A DNA stretch of 64,000 nucleotides from Pictodentalium vernedei (GCA_031216915.1 CM062296.1:796211608-796275607); one strand, 5' to 3'; shown: positions 46,284-57,265, counted from the stretch's first letter. Notes: generated by a model not told the origin, from the sequence alone. Numbers and translations: made by a program.

Positions 46284-48386
46284 ATGAAGGGACGTTGTTC
46301 AAATTGTAATAGGAAGAAATCTTCCTCTGACTTTCATGATCATTGTATTAATTGTAGTCAGTGTTCTCGCATTAATCCCTGTCCTATATGTGAACATTGG
46401 GATGAGAAACATTGGAAACGTGTGTCACGATATGTTGTTTCTGGAGAAAGAGCGATGCCGGCTCTTTCTCCACAAGGTCACTCTACTCTCTCAGTTTCTA
46501 TTTCAGAGGAACCAGAACAGGGTGATGTTTCCATGTTATCTTCTTCAAGTGTGCGTCCGTCGTCACAAATGAATTCAGAGCTAGCGGCAAAAGTGCTCAT
46601 GGAGATTAGACAAATGTCGTCCACTAGCTCACCCGGTGTAGCGTCCATTCACCGAATGGTTCGGCAGCCGGGTTCGTCCGATGCGGTCCAAGAGGAAATT
46701 TTGGGTGATGCGAGCACTATAAACATAATAGATGCACACCCAGTGACGGCGGATAGTAAGCGAGAACGGAGGAAGCCTTTTAGTCCGGTTCCTAGCTCGT
46801 CCAGGTCCAGCCGGGCCGCGAGCGAGAGAGGTCCCTCTCTCGTACAACAACATCTGGGACCAGATGTTGTGGTACAAAATGTGTCTTTAGCGGAGCATAC
46901 GTCCGTCGCTCGGGACGCTCCGTTGTATAAGCAGTCCGCAGAGACTGTTAAGGCTTCCTCTTCTCGTCAGCGCACACGACTGCACCTTGGCTGCGTGACC
47001 GCCGATATATTACCAGCTTCGCCGATGAAGGATTCTTCGGCGACCAGGTCACACCATCCGGCAGCCAGGGATTCGAGACCGATGGACTCCGGACGTTCGC
47101 ATAGGAAAAGTATGCGGGGGCCATCTGATGCGGAGCTGCCCTCGGCGAAGCAGCGAAAGACTGCGCCTCCGCAGGTGTCGACGTCGGTCATTCTTGTGCA
47201 GATAGCACAGCTTATCGCAGCATCCCAGCAGCCGACAGAAATGGTGTCGGATCGAGAATTATCCGACGGCGCTGGGTCGGTACGCTCCGCCGAAGCATCG
47301 GGGGCGGACGACCGGGAACATCGTGAGGTCCGACCGGATGGTGAAAGGGATACGGATGACTTGGAGCTATCCCTTTCGGAACAACATAAAGCTGCTGTGG
47401 ACTTCATCCGGCACTTTCTCCCTCAAGTTGTTCCGTCGGGCCAGACTGCTGCGCTTCTGGACAAGAGAATTATAGCGTCATTGGACTCTGAATATTTTGA
47501 GCGGTTCAGGGACATCGCTCCCGAGTTTCCGTCGCAGTCCAATAATGTTGCTAGAACATTTGAATTATTGAACGACGCTATATTTAAACTTGCTTCCAGG
47601 GCGGGGAAAGCAGGTTTCTTGTCCGCTAATACTCTCAACCTGCCTTTCATTAATGCAAGGAATAAATTCGATACGGCAGGACAGGGTATACCGAGAGTTC
47701 CTCTGCGTATGGACGACGAGGCGGAAGACTTAGAGCTATCATTACCGTCGTCAGCTTCTATTCCAACCGCAGTGTTGGAAACAGCTATTGCGTCTAACAG
47801 AGCCAATTTAGATGCCTTATCTTACGCAGATCACCTTACTAAGGCGTTATCACTGCGCCTTCAAGGGGAAGAGTTTCAGGATATACAATCCTCTTTAAGA
47901 CTTCTTTCAAGGGCAGTAGCTTATTCCACGTGTAACTCCGCCCTTTCAGTGGCAAATCTGGAGTTGGTTAGACGTGACGCAGCCCTAGCTACATCCACAC
48001 TAGTGGATTCTAAGGTGAAGAACTCTCTTAGAGTCGCTTCGGTCTCAGGAGAACTTCTCTTTGACGGCAAGCTTTCCGCTATTTATGATAAAATTAAAAA
48101 GAAAGCTAATGATTCTCTGTTGTTCAGATCGGCTCCTAAAAAGTCGGATACAGCAGACACGAATAAGACAGGCACTTCTGGGTCTAATGCGCCCAAGAGA
48201 GGTTCCTATAGAGGTTCCGGTGCGTCCTCTTGGTCTTATTCAAGAGACCGTCAGGATAGCGACTCTCGTTCGGGACGTCCTTCAGGCCGGGACAATCGGT
48301 CGGACGCCCCGAGGTCGACGAGGCGAGGTGCGGGTCGTGGAAGACGTGGTTTCTCCTACCGCAGGCCTCGCAGGTCCAGGAGGTGA
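46284..48386 (+). CDS. DIRS ORF1 (Gag-like, Cys-rich N terminus)
   Basis: The frame is open from 46233; I choose ATG 46284 (MKGRCSNCNRKK) because it starts right at the conserved Cys cluster, CSNC, HCINCSQC, CPICEHW, a zinc-binding pattern typical of DIRS ORF1. The middle is Ser/Asp/Glu-rich and low in homology. The segment around HKAAVDFIRHF and the helical stretch near LELVRRDAALATSTLVDSKV is probably the nucleocapsid assembly region. The last about 60 residues are extremely Arg/Ser/Gly-rich (RRGAGRGRRGFSYRRPRRSRR-like), likely RNA-binding. The stop at 48386 lies just where RT homology starts in the +1 frame. Confidence 0.75.
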   Translation: MKGRCSNCNRKKSSSDFHDHCINCSQCSRINPCPICEHWDEKHWKRVSRYVVSGERAMPALSPQGHSTLSVSISEEPEQGDVSMLSSSSVRPSSQMNSELAAKVLMEIRQMSSTSSPGVASIHRMVRQPGSSDAVQEEILGDASTINIIDAHPVTADSKRERRKPFSPVPSSSRSSRAASERGPSLVQQHLGPDVVVQNVSLAEHTSVARDAPLYKQSAETVKASSSRQRTRLHLGCVTADILPASPMKDSSATRSHHPAARDSRPMDSGRSHRKSMRGPSDAELPSAKQRKTAPPQVSTSVILVQIAQLIAASQQPTEMVSDRELSDGAGSVRSAEASGADDREHREVRPDGERDTDDLELSLSEQHKAAVDFIRHFLPQVVPSGQTAALLDKRIIASLDSEYFERFRDIAPEFPSQSNNVARTFELLNDAIFKLASRAGKAGFLSANTLNLPFINARNKFDTAGQGIPRVPLRMDDEAEDLELSLPSSASIPTAVLETAIASNRANLDALSYADHLTKALSLRLQGEEFQDIQSSLRLLSRAVAYSTCNSALSVANLELVRRDAALATSTLVDSKVKNSLRVASVSGELLFDGKLSAIYDKIKKKANDSLLFRSAPKKSDTADTNKTGTSGSNAPKRGSYRGSGASSWSYSRDRQDSDSRSGRPSGRDNRSDAPRSTRRGAGRGRRGFSYRRPRRSRR

Positions 48387-50376
48387 TGGCTTAAACCTCT
48401 ATCGCGTTCCGGTTGGCGGAAGGTTGTCGAGTTTTTCACAAGAGTGGGCGTCGATTACGGACGACCCTTGGGTGAGAGGAGTGACTTCGGAAGGTCTAAA
48501 GATATCCTTCAAACGAAAGCCTCCATTAACTCGAAGTCCAAAGTGGACTCATCTTCCGTCAAATCCACAGAAAAGAGACGCTCTGTTATCAGAGGTGCAG
48601 TCTCTTTTAATGAAGAACGCGGTAGAGGTCGTAGAAAACCAGGAATCTCTGGGATTCTACAGCCATCTGTTTCTGGTTCCGAAACCAGACGGCTCGTTCC
48701 GTCCAGTCATAGATTTGAGCTGGATAAACAAGCTGATCGTCGCTCCAAAGTTTTATATGGAGACGATTCGATCGGTCAGAGCGAGTATTCGGGTGAACGA
48801 TTATGCAACGAGCATAGATCTCAAAGATGCGTACTTTCACGTCATGGTACATCCGACATTCCGAAAGTATCTACGCTCCGCAGTCCTAGGAGTGGTGTAT
48901 CAATTCCGGGCGATGTGCTTCGGATTGAATCTAGCACCCTCGGCTTTCACTCGGGTAATGAACTCGGTAATGATCTACTTCCGAGCTCATTCGTCTGCGG
49001 TAACGTCGGCCTACCTGGACGATATTCTTCAGAGGTACGGCAACGAGTTAACGCTTCAGAACGATGTTCAGAATCTTCTTCTATTGCTCCGACGTCTCGG
49101 TTTTATAGTAAACGAGGAGAAGTCGGATCTGGTGCCTTCCAAGTCATTCACTCATCTGGGAATGAGCTTCGAGATGCACAACAATCTCGTTCGTCTGCCG
49201 TTAACCAGAGTGAAATTAGTCAGTTGTTACGCTCGCTATTGTCTGCACGCAGACAAAGTCATGGCGAGAGAATTTATGAGACTGATAGGTCTGTGCGGAG
49301 CCGCCGCGGATCTCATTCCGATGGGGTGGCTACGCACACGTCCTCTTCACATTTTCCTGACTCAGAATTGGAGTGTGAAAATTCATTCGCTCGATGTAGA
49401 CGTTCTCTTGTCAGATCAAGTGAAACAAGAGATTCAGACTTGGGCAAACATTCAGTGGTTAACTCAAGGAGTTCCGCTGCAGTTGCCGGATCCGAGTTTT
49501 ACCGTTATGACGGATGCCAGTCAAACAGGTTGGGGTGCATCATTAATCCCAACGGATTCGAGATGCCAGGGTCTTTGGGATCCGCAATTCCTGTGCAAGC
49601 ACATAAACATCAAGGAAATGATGTCAATTTGGCTTGCGTTACGTCACTGGATGGACATTATTCACGATGCTCATGTCCAAATCCTATCCGACAATACGAC
49701 AGTAGTGGCGTATATACGGAATCAGGGAGGCACTCATTCAGTTCTGTTGTTCAATCTAACGGAAAGAATCCTTCTGTTTGCGTTAGAACATCGCGTTCTT
49801 CTTTCGGTCCGTCACATACCCGGTCGTCTGAATGTGCTAGCAGACTCCCTTTCACGAAAGGGTCGCTTGTTGCCGTCGGAGTGGACTCTCAACAAACAAG
49901 TATTCAATCAGATTTGCTACCAATGGGAACGGCCAATGATAGACTTATTTGCGACACATCTCAACAATCAGTTGCAGACGTATGTGTCTCCGTGTCCGGA
50001 TCCAAGAGCATTTGCAGTAGACGCTCTGTCGATCCCTTGGGACGGAATGATAGGATATGCGTATCCTCCAGCGCCGTTAATTCAACAAGTATTGCTAAAG
50101 ATAAAACAATCTCAATGCAAGATTCTGTTGGTAGCATCTCTGTCGCCACAGAGACCGTGGATAAATCTACTCAGGTGTCTGTTGTGGGACCTACCGCGGA
50201 AGCTTCCTCCACGAGAGGATCTTCTTTCGCAGGGGAAATCGCGCCAACTCCATCACAACCCGCAAGGTCTCAACCTTCACGTTTTTCCGTTGTGCGGTCC
50301 TTCTTGCATGGCAAGCACTTTACAGGACGAGCAGTGGACGCGATTCCTAACTGTAGGAGGACCTCCTCTTCGCTAA
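48061..50376 (+). CDS. DIRS ORF2: reverse transcriptase, RNase H and methyltransferase-like domain
   Basis: Recognisable protein starts near residue 105 (VGGRLSSFSQEW); earlier residues are ORF1 read in another frame, so translation probably enters by overlap or frameshift. RT: FLVPKPDGSFRPVIDLSW, motif A SIDLKDAYFHV (Asp253), motif C YLDDIL (318-323). RNase H: TDASQTGWG (Asp485), IKEMMS (Glu519), LSDNTTVV (Asp544), LADSLSR (Asp595), all four acidic residues present. The C-terminal part (MIDLFATHLN, PWDGMIGYAYPP, ILLVASLSP) matches the adenine-methyltransferase-like segment of DIRS elements. The frame is intact throughout. Confidence 0.87.
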   Translation: MTASFPLFMIKLKRKLMILCCSDRLLKSRIQQTRIRQALLGLMRPREVPIEVPVRPLGLIQETVRIATLVRDVLQAGTIGRTPRGRRGEVRVVEDVVSPTAGLAGPGGDGLNLYRVPVGGRLSSFSQEWASITDDPWVRGVTSEGLKISFKRKPPLTRSPKWTHLPSNPQKRDALLSEVQSLLMKNAVEVVENQESLGFYSHLFLVPKPDGSFRPVIDLSWINKLIVAPKFYMETIRSVRASIRVNDYATSIDLKDAYFHVMVHPTFRKYLRSAVLGVVYQFRAMCFGLNLAPSAFTRVMNSVMIYFRAHSSAVTSAYLDDILQRYGNELTLQNDVQNLLLLLRRLGFIVNEEKSDLVPSKSFTHLGMSFEMHNNLVRLPLTRVKLVSCYARYCLHADKVMAREFMRLIGLCGAAADLIPMGWLRTRPLHIFLTQNWSVKIHSLDVDVLLSDQVKQEIQTWANIQWLTQGVPLQLPDPSFTVMTDASQTGWGASLIPTDSRCQGLWDPQFLCKHINIKEMMSIWLALRHWMDIIHDAHVQILSDNTTVVAYIRNQGGTHSVLLFNLTERILLFALEHRVLLSVRHIPGRLNVLADSLSRKGRLLPSEWTLNKQVFNQICYQWERPMIDLFATHLNNQLQTYVSPCPDPRAFAVDALSIPWDGMIGYAYPPAPLIQQVLLKIKQSQCKILLVASLSPQRPWINLLRCLLWDLPRKLPPREDLLSQGKSRQLHHNPQGLNLHVFPLCGPSCMASTLQDEQWTRFLTVGGPPLR

Positions 50377-51224
50377 ACTATGCGGCTAAGTGGAAGGTTT
50401 TTCGTCGTTGGTGTAGGGATCATTCTGTAGATATATTTGATCCCTTTATACCAGACATTGCAAACTTTCTAGTATACTTGTTTGACGAAATCAAACTGCA
50501 GCCTGTTACTATAAAGGGTTATAGATCTATGTTATCTGATACCTATGCACATCATGATAGTTTACAAATTGGATCTAATGTCTCTTTATCGAAGTTGGTT
50601 AGAAACTTTTCGATAAATAGACCCAGAACTCTTAGATTAATTCCTAAGTGGAATTTAGCTTGGGTTCTCCTTAAATTGAAGGAAAAGCCATTTGAACCTC
50701 TTGGGACAGTAGATTTCAAATTCTTATCTTATAAGACAGCTTTTCTCTTAGCTTTCTCTTCTGCCAGAAGAGTCAGTGAGCTTCATGCACTATCGGTGGA
50801 TGATTCTCATTATCGTAGTGTTGGGAACACTATCACCTTCACTACTAATGTGGGTTTTTTAGCCAAGAATCAGGCTCCTAATAAATATCCGGAACCTATT
50901 GTTATTAAGGCTCTTCCGTCTTCAGACGGGCGTAGGCCTTTACTCTGTCCTGTTAGAGCACTACGTATCTATAAACAGAGATCTCAGTTTATCAGAAAGG
51001 GACGGAAACGTTTCTTTCTGTCTTTGATGCCTAATAGAAAGGACATTTCAGTCCATTCTATTGCTAGATGGATTCAGTTAACTATCCGTACTGCTTATGA
51101 AGATTTATCTTCTTCTCAGCAGTCTGTGCTTAAGATTTCTGCTCATGAAGTAAGAGCTCTTTCTACTTACTGGGCTTATGCTAATAGTGTTGCTATTACA
51201 GATTTAATGAAGGCTGCTTATTAG
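48444..51224 (+). pseudogene. DIRS ORF3: tyrosine recombinase, stopped before the catalytic Tyr
   Basis: Recombinase homology starts near residue 590 (50230): RRTSSSLNYAAKWKVFRRWC, DIFDPFIPDIANFLVYL, then SSARRVSELHAL (catalytic Arg776) and HEVRALS (His901, Arg904). The frame ends with TAG at 51222-51224, where the family has a conserved Trp; the same frame runs on to 51332 with TFTNFYLRN, whose Tyr (codon 51252) is the expected nucleophile. So the product from this copy would lack its catalytic Tyr. Upstream of about 50230 the same frame is open for 1.8 kb over ORF2 and gives a Ser/Arg-rich low-information sequence, probably not a separate protein. Confidence 0.8.
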
Positions 51225-51914
51225 TCTCAGCCATCCACATTTACAAATTTTTATCTCAGAAATATTGAGTCCATTTCTGGAGACCTGCATTGTTTAGGTC
51301 CGTTATCTGTTGCTCAGAATGTCGTCCACTAAACAGTTGCAACTATAGTTATGCAGGCTTTCTGTTCCGGCAGTGACTCCGTCCGGCTGCCCTCTTCGCT
51401 CTGGGCTATTTGACCCAGGGCAAGGGGAAGGGGGGGGGGGGGGGCGGGTGTTCCCTTAGGTCACCTGCTTTATAGTGAAAAGCAAGGGAATGCCTCCTCC
51501 AAGTCAGTATTTCTGTCTTATTTTTAAAGTGTAGCTCGGTGTGAAGCATTTGTATATGTCAAGTGTCAAACGGGCTTTAATATACAATACTCGGACACTT
51601 TTAAATGATTATAAAGAGTCTCAATTCTCTGGACTACTTTATTTATTGGCTTGCTTTAAAAATAATTAGTATAAGGGTTATACTGGATGTTAATAGAGAA
51701 CATGAATGTTATTGTGCTCAATTATTAAGGGTAGTGTATCTTTCTAATTTAATATTAAATAAGAAAGATACATGTAAAGCCTAATACTCCTTTTCTCCTT
51801 AAGGGGTTACCTCTTTACTATATAGTTGAGCTTATTGGATTTTCCTCTATGTCCTAGGCCCTCCAGCCTGTTTACTATTCAGCTAAGTCTGGGTCATTGG
51901 TACAGTATAAAAAT

Positions 51915-52930
51915 GTTAAAAAATTTATAGTAATTTATATATTTTTTATACTTACCAATGACCCAGACGGGGATGGCCCTCCCTGGAGTTGGGAACTCTT
52001 GCCTCCCCACTGAGTACATAGCGCTGACCAGGCACTGCCAGTAAGAATGATAATTGGCGCCAATTTCGGGACGACTGCATCACTGCGCATGCGCAGTAGA
52101 GGCGTAGTATGGAGGTCCTTTAGGACATGATTTCTTTTTGTTTTGGATGCAAATTTTGGGGATTGGGGGGCAAAATTTGTGTTTGGCCCTGGTTTTGTTG
52201 GAGTTAGCACCAGCTAAGTCTGGGTCATTGGTAAGTATAAAAAATATATAAATTACTATAAATTTTTTAACTTTTTATACTTACCAATGACCCAGACGGG
52301 GATGGCCCTCCCTGGAGTTGGGAACTCTTGCCTCCCCGCTGAGTACATAGCGCTGACCAGGCACTGCCAGTAAGAATGATAATTGGCGCCAATTTCGGGA
52401 CGACTGCGTCACTGCGCATGCACAGTAGAGGCGTAGTATGGAGGTCCTTTAGGACATGATTTCTTTTTGTTTTGGATGCAAATTTTGGGGATTGGGGGGC
52501 AAAATTTGTGTTTGGCCCTGGTTTTGTTGGAGTTAGCACCAGCTAATTCTGGGTCATTGGTAAGTATAAAAAATATATAAATTACTATAAATTTTTTAAC
52601 TTTTTATACTTACCAATGACCCAGACGGGGATGGCCCTCCCTGGAGTTGGGAACTCTTGCCTCCCCGCTGAGTACATAGCACTGACCAGGCACTGCCAGT
52701 AAGAATGATAATTGGCGCCAATTTCGGGACGACTGCGTCACTGCGCATGCGCAGTAGAGGCGTAGTATGGAGGTCCTTTAGGACATGATTTCTTTTTGTT
52801 TTGGATGCAAATTTTGGGGATTGGGGGGCAAAATTTGTGTTTGGCCCTGGTTTTGTTGGAGTTAGCACCAGCTAAGTCTGGGTCATTGGTAAGTATAAAA
52901 AATATATAAATTACTATAAATTTTTTAACT
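51915..52930. repeat. Three tandem 329-bp units derived from DIRS ends
   Basis: Units at about 51935, 52264 and 52593, nearly identical. Each begins TATACTTACCAATGACCC and ends GGGTCATTGGTAAGTATA, so each has its own inverted ends. Within each unit about 185 bp match, inverted, the left terminus of the DIRS element (45220-45405: GCACCAGCTAA..., GCGCATGCGCAGT). Each ORF seen in it is the same repeat translated. Confidence 0.9.
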
Positions 52931-53149
52931 TTTTCATAAAGCGGGGGCATTAGTGTCCCATGGATACATTTGGGGGCCTGCTGTACTGGTGCTATGGTTT
53001 TACGGAAATAAAATAAGATAAGATATTTATTAATTCAATATCAACAAAGACAAATGACTAGAAACTCATGCTTGGCAATGGGGGGGGGGAGGCGAAGGAG
53101 GTATATACACCCTTGGCATTTGCGGAGCATCTGTTGGCTGTGAAATCTT

Positions 53150-53325
53150 ATTTCCCTTGTTTCTAAAAATTTCAACAAAACCATCACATGTGACCCCTAA
53201 TTGGATGGAGATTGTTTCAATGAGGGGGTCACTCGATGTGGTTTTGTTGAAATTTTAAAAAAATTAAAAAAAAGAAATCAAAAGAACAAATTTAGATATT
53301 GTGTGCATTGGGTAAAGGGACAATA
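53150..53325. mobile_element. TTAA MITE remnant
   Basis: AATTTCAACAAAACCATCAC...GTGGTTTTGTTGAAATTTT hairpin and a right end TTGGGTAAAGGGAC resembling the MITE at 54494-54742, with the TTAA lost. Confidence 0.65.
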
Positions 53326-54033
53326 GCCTTATCAATATCTTTTTTCAAAATGTAACAATGAACATGTGTATCCCAAAATCATTTCAAGGAGTATTTTCAA
53401 TTCTTTATTCACAGTATACATAATATACAGAATTTTGAGTGTTAGTTTTATACAGGTTATTGTATACTGCAGGGGGTGTCATAGCTTGATTGGCTGTCTT
53501 CCTGACATCCCCTAAGGACAACATTAACTTGAGTTTGGCTGCATGTAATACGAACTTTATGCTTAGCAGCAGTGTGGGAATTAATGTGGCTAGAGTACTT
53601 GTTTCAGTTGATCGAAATAGATATGATAGGTGCGTCTACACTTTTTACGCTATCATAATACTGCAGTACAGTAGAATACAGTAGAATCTCGACAACCCAA
53701 AATCTGCAAGACCGACCGATGACTTTGACTTATCCTGATGTTCGAGTTATGCACTTTGGATGTATTTGGGGATTGTGGAAATCTTGAACACAATGACAAT
53801 TCAAGTTATCGATCCTCCACCCTATACTTTATCAGAACTATATTATGGCAAACATTTTCATAATGGATGCTGTAATGCTCCAGATCCAACTAGGAAATGG
53901 AACAATTCACCACTTGGGCGACAATATAAAAAGATAGCTTGAAAATTTATATTTCATCCCTTAGTTTGTCTACATCTGGATTTGTCTTGCAATCGGGGCA
54001 CATGGGATTATGACATAGCATCTGAGTACATGT

Positions 54034-54493
54034 TTAAGTAAACGTCTTGTACTGTTTTCTTGAATATGGAACAACTGTATTCTTGGATAGTGCGAGGTAT
54101 TTCATTCCAGGCTCGGGAAACGTATGTAAGGGAAGATCTGCCAAAAATTTTGTTCTTGGTTTTCCAGGGTAGATTTTGCCACTCTGCCTCGTGGTCTTGC
54201 CTCTGGGGTTTTCATATATTTTAAATGTTTCATGAAAACTCAAAGGGAGGTTGTTGTGTGACCAACCATGCATAAATAAAAGCACTTGGAGATTGTAGAG
54301 ATCTTTAAACTTTAGAATGCGATGGTACCTAAATAGAGGATCCGTATGGGATGAGTATTTTCTGTTACTGACTATGCGAATGGCCTTTTTTTGTAGTTTG
54401 AAGATTTTATTAGCGGAAGGAACATGGCCCAGACCTGAATTCCATAGAGCATATGACTATGTATAAGAGAATAATAAAGCATTTTCAGAGTGC
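54034..54493 (-). pseudogene. LINE RT, C-terminal tail beyond the TTAA MITE
   Basis: Continues the RT frame right after the TTAA (STLKMLYYSLIHSHMLYGIQ), has a frame break near 54430, then KDLYNLQVLLFMHGWSHN, and ends with a stop at 54034. This is the usual end of the LINE polyprotein. Confidence 0.75.
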
Positions 54494-54742
54494 TTAACCC
54501 TTTACCTAACGAAACGCCCGCATCCGCCCGCGTAATATGCAAATTCAGCAGTTGAAAAAATATTATTTTTCAAACAATTTCAATAAAACCATATCATGTG
54601 ACCCCTCGTTGGAACGAGCTCGACGAGCTCGTTCCAACGAAGGGTCACATGATATGGTTTTGTTGAAATTTTTTGAAAAATTAAAAAAAATAATATTTAA
54701 AATAATAAATTTTGATATCGTCTGCGTTGGGTAAAGGGTTAA
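54494..54742. mobile_element. TTAA MITE (piggyBac-like) inside the LINE RT
   Basis: TTAACCCTTTACCTAACG at the left, TTGGGTAAAGGGTTAA at the right. Core hairpin GTTGGAACGAGCTCGACGAG and complement, with long AAAACCATATCATGTGACCC arms. Removing it and one TTAA restores the LINE reading frame. Confidence 0.92.
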
Positions 54743-55867
54743 GGGAAGACTTTTTTTGGCCCTGTTAATAGAATATATAGCTGAGGCCATTTTTGTGCAC
54801 ACAACGGAAACATGTTTTTTGAAATTGAGATTTTCAACCATGTGAATTCCCAGGAATTTTATAGTTTTATTATCTTGTACGTTGCCAATCGGCATTATAT
54901 TAGTGTTGCTTAATGAAAGAGATTCATTGCTGATACAGTGGGGATCATTATAGGGGTGTAGAATGATGAAATTTGTTCTTTTAGCATTTAGGCTAAGTTT
55001 GTTCACACAACACCATTTGTTTATCTTCTTTAATTCTATATTTACATTTTTAAACAAAGAAACAACATTATCACTTGAGACATGGGCTGTGGTATCATCA
55101 GCAAACGATAGAATGTACAGGACAGTTGAATGACTTAGTTTGTTGATATAAAGCAAAAAAAGAAGCGGCCCCGGTATAGATCCTTGTGGAACACCAACAG
55201 ACATACTCTTGTGGGCTGATTTGGTATCCAAAAATTGTACAAATTGTTTACTATCGGTTAAATAGTCTTTGAACCAATTTAAAGCCGATCCCCTAACTCC
55301 ATAATGTTCTAACTTTCCTGACAACGTCGGGTGGTCAATTGTATCAAAGGCTTTTGAAAAATCTATAAAAGCTGATACAATGCAGTTTTTTGTTGGTTTA
55401 TCGTTCTCACTGGCAACGGTATTTAGAAGATGCAATATAGGGTGTATAGTCGAATGCATTTTTCTAAAGCCGAATTGATAATTGTATAAAATGTTTTTAG
55501 AGTTCAGGTAGTTGGAAAGACGGCTGTGCATGATCTTTTCTAAGACTATGGAAAAGGCCAGTCAAATACTTATAGGTCTGTAGTTGGTGAAAAGTTGCCT
55601 ATTTCCAGATTTAAATATTGGGATAACTTTGGCTATTTTCATTTCTCCGGGGAAAATTCCTTTATTAAGGGATATATTAATAATTTGGGTTAAGGGGTTA
55701 ACAGTATCTGAAATGGTTTCTTTTAGTAATTTAGTTGTTAAATTGGTATAATCTCTACTTGTTTTAGAATGCAAACTTTGGACAACAGAGATAATTTCTT
55801 CTTCACAGGTTGGTGAGTCTAAAAATGAATTGGGGCTGTTGGGGTTCATGTATTTCAAGAAATGCAT
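54743..55867 (-). pseudogene. LINE reverse transcriptase domain, minus strand
   Basis: Two frames: 55867-55562 with KIAKVIPIFKSGN and FTNYRPISI, then a break at about 55560, then 55531 onward with QFGFRKMHST, FIDFSKAFDTIDH (motif A), GVPQGSIPGPLLFLLYINKL (motif B) and FADDTTAH (motif C). Catalytic residues are present but the frame is broken. Confidence 0.88.
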
Positions 55868-57265
55868 TGGTGAAGGTGGAATGTCACTGTGCAGTTCTTT
55901 CCAATGTTTGCAAAAAAGGAATCGAATGAATCGGCAATCATTTGAGGGTGGGATATCTCAATCCCTCCATCAACAAAAATCGATGGCAAGGATTCAGAGC
56001 TATTTGTTGAGTTAATGGTCTTACGAAGAATGTCCCAGGTTTTTTTAAAGTTATTTTTGCTTCTCATCAAAGCCATTTTGTAATATTCTTCCTTGCATTG
56101 ACATTTCAAATGATTAAATAGGGTGCTGTAGTTTTTGTATCGCTCAGCATTGATGGCTATCGGGGACTTGAGTTTTTTTAGATAAAGTTTCTTTTTTATG
56201 AATGATGACTGAAGGAGTCCAGTAGTCATCCATGGTTCACGTTTAATATATCGTTTGGAAACATGAGTCATTTTGAAAGGGAATGCTTGGTCAAATGCCA
56301 TTTGGAAGGTTGTGAGGAAACAGTTGGGTGCACTGTTGGAACAAGTGGAGTTAACTACATTTGAGAAGTCACATTCACTCAACAGGGATCTGAAATGATT
56401 CATGTTTTCTTCTCTAAATGATTGTGTCATTTTAAGAGCTACATCAGACTTCTCCTCAGCTGAATCATTAACATAGAATGTACCAAAATGATCACTAATG
56501 TCTGTAATCATGATTCCCACTTTGAATTTGTTAAGGTTATTTGAGAATATGTGGTCGATTACAGTCGCCGAAAAGCCTGTCACCTGTGTTGGTTTAGTTA
56601 TTACAGACATAAAACCTGAACTGAACATGGAATCAATATAAGTATTAGTCCTTGAATGGTGGTTATAATTTAACAGGTCAGTATTGAAATCTCCCATGAG
56701 GTATACGTTTTTGTGTTCCCTGTTTATGCCCTCTAGCACATCACTTAAGGTGGCCAAGAAAAGGTCTAAGTCTGCTTTAGGGGCCGTGTTTGGTCTGTCT
56801 ATAATCCCAAGTATACATTTGTGTTTGGAAGTAATTTCCACAGAAATAGATTCTACACCCCAATGTCCATCATCCTCAATGGGTCGAATTTGTATGATAG
56901 GTGGGTGGTATCCTTCAAGTTCATAGCATATATTTTTTTCTATCTTGCAAACTTTGGTTAGTCCGATTGCGTCTAGGAAGTTATGACTGGGCTGTATGTC
57001 ACAGAGTAGGTTGTGCAGGTTATCCCAGTTTGCATTGAGACCACGAATGTTAAAATTGAACACAGAGAAGGATTTGCTTCTCAGCGATGCTAAACTGCTT
57101 ACCTCCTCAGGACTATAGTAGTTGCAACTATGGTTATCTAGATTGAACGGTGATGTCAGTAAATCATCAGTATCGGCATGAGCGTCAGATAGAATCGTTG
57201 AGTATATTTACAAAATTGTAAGAGGAATTATTCTCTGTCTCATCGAGAGTGATTTCATTCGCCAT
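55855..57265 (-). pseudogene. LINE AP-endonuclease domain, minus strand
   Basis: FNIRGLNANWDNL opens the domain; MGDFNTDLLNY and TVIDHIFSN are endonuclease/exonuclease/phosphatase motifs. An in-frame stop or frameshift lies between the ATG at 57265 and the main frame (from 57063). The DGHWG region replaces the usual RGGG-type loop, and the frame is lost at 55855 where it meets the RT frame. Confidence 0.8.

Larger units (their letters stand above)
45199..51914 (+). mobile_element. DIRS-like tyrosine-recombinase retrotransposon (6.7 kb)
   Basis: Inverted ends: 45199-45233 (TTTTTATACTGTACCAATGA...TTAGCTG) and its complement at 51880-51914. Inside, on the + strand, are a Cys-rich/RS-rich ORF1, an overlapping RT/RNase H/methyltransferase-like ORF2 and a tyrosine recombinase ORF3, the DIRS layout. 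No target duplication is expected for this class. Coding is nearly intact, with one nonsense codon in ORF3, so it is young. Confidence 0.88.
53941..57265 (-). mobile_element. LINE, minus strand, with endonuclease and RT, decayed
   Basis: Starts with an ATG at 57265-57263 on the minus strand (MANEITLDETEN). Order: apurinic-type endonuclease, RT, C-terminal tail, with a TTAA MITE in the RT tail. Style resembles jockey/CR1-type LINEs; clade unconfirmed. Several frame breaks, so it is inactive. Confidence 0.8.

Noticed and set aside
51935..52868. Three paralogous 90-residue proteins on the minus strand
   Set aside because: Same 329-bp repeat three times, also seen at 45233 at the DIRS end; terminal non-coding repeat of the element.
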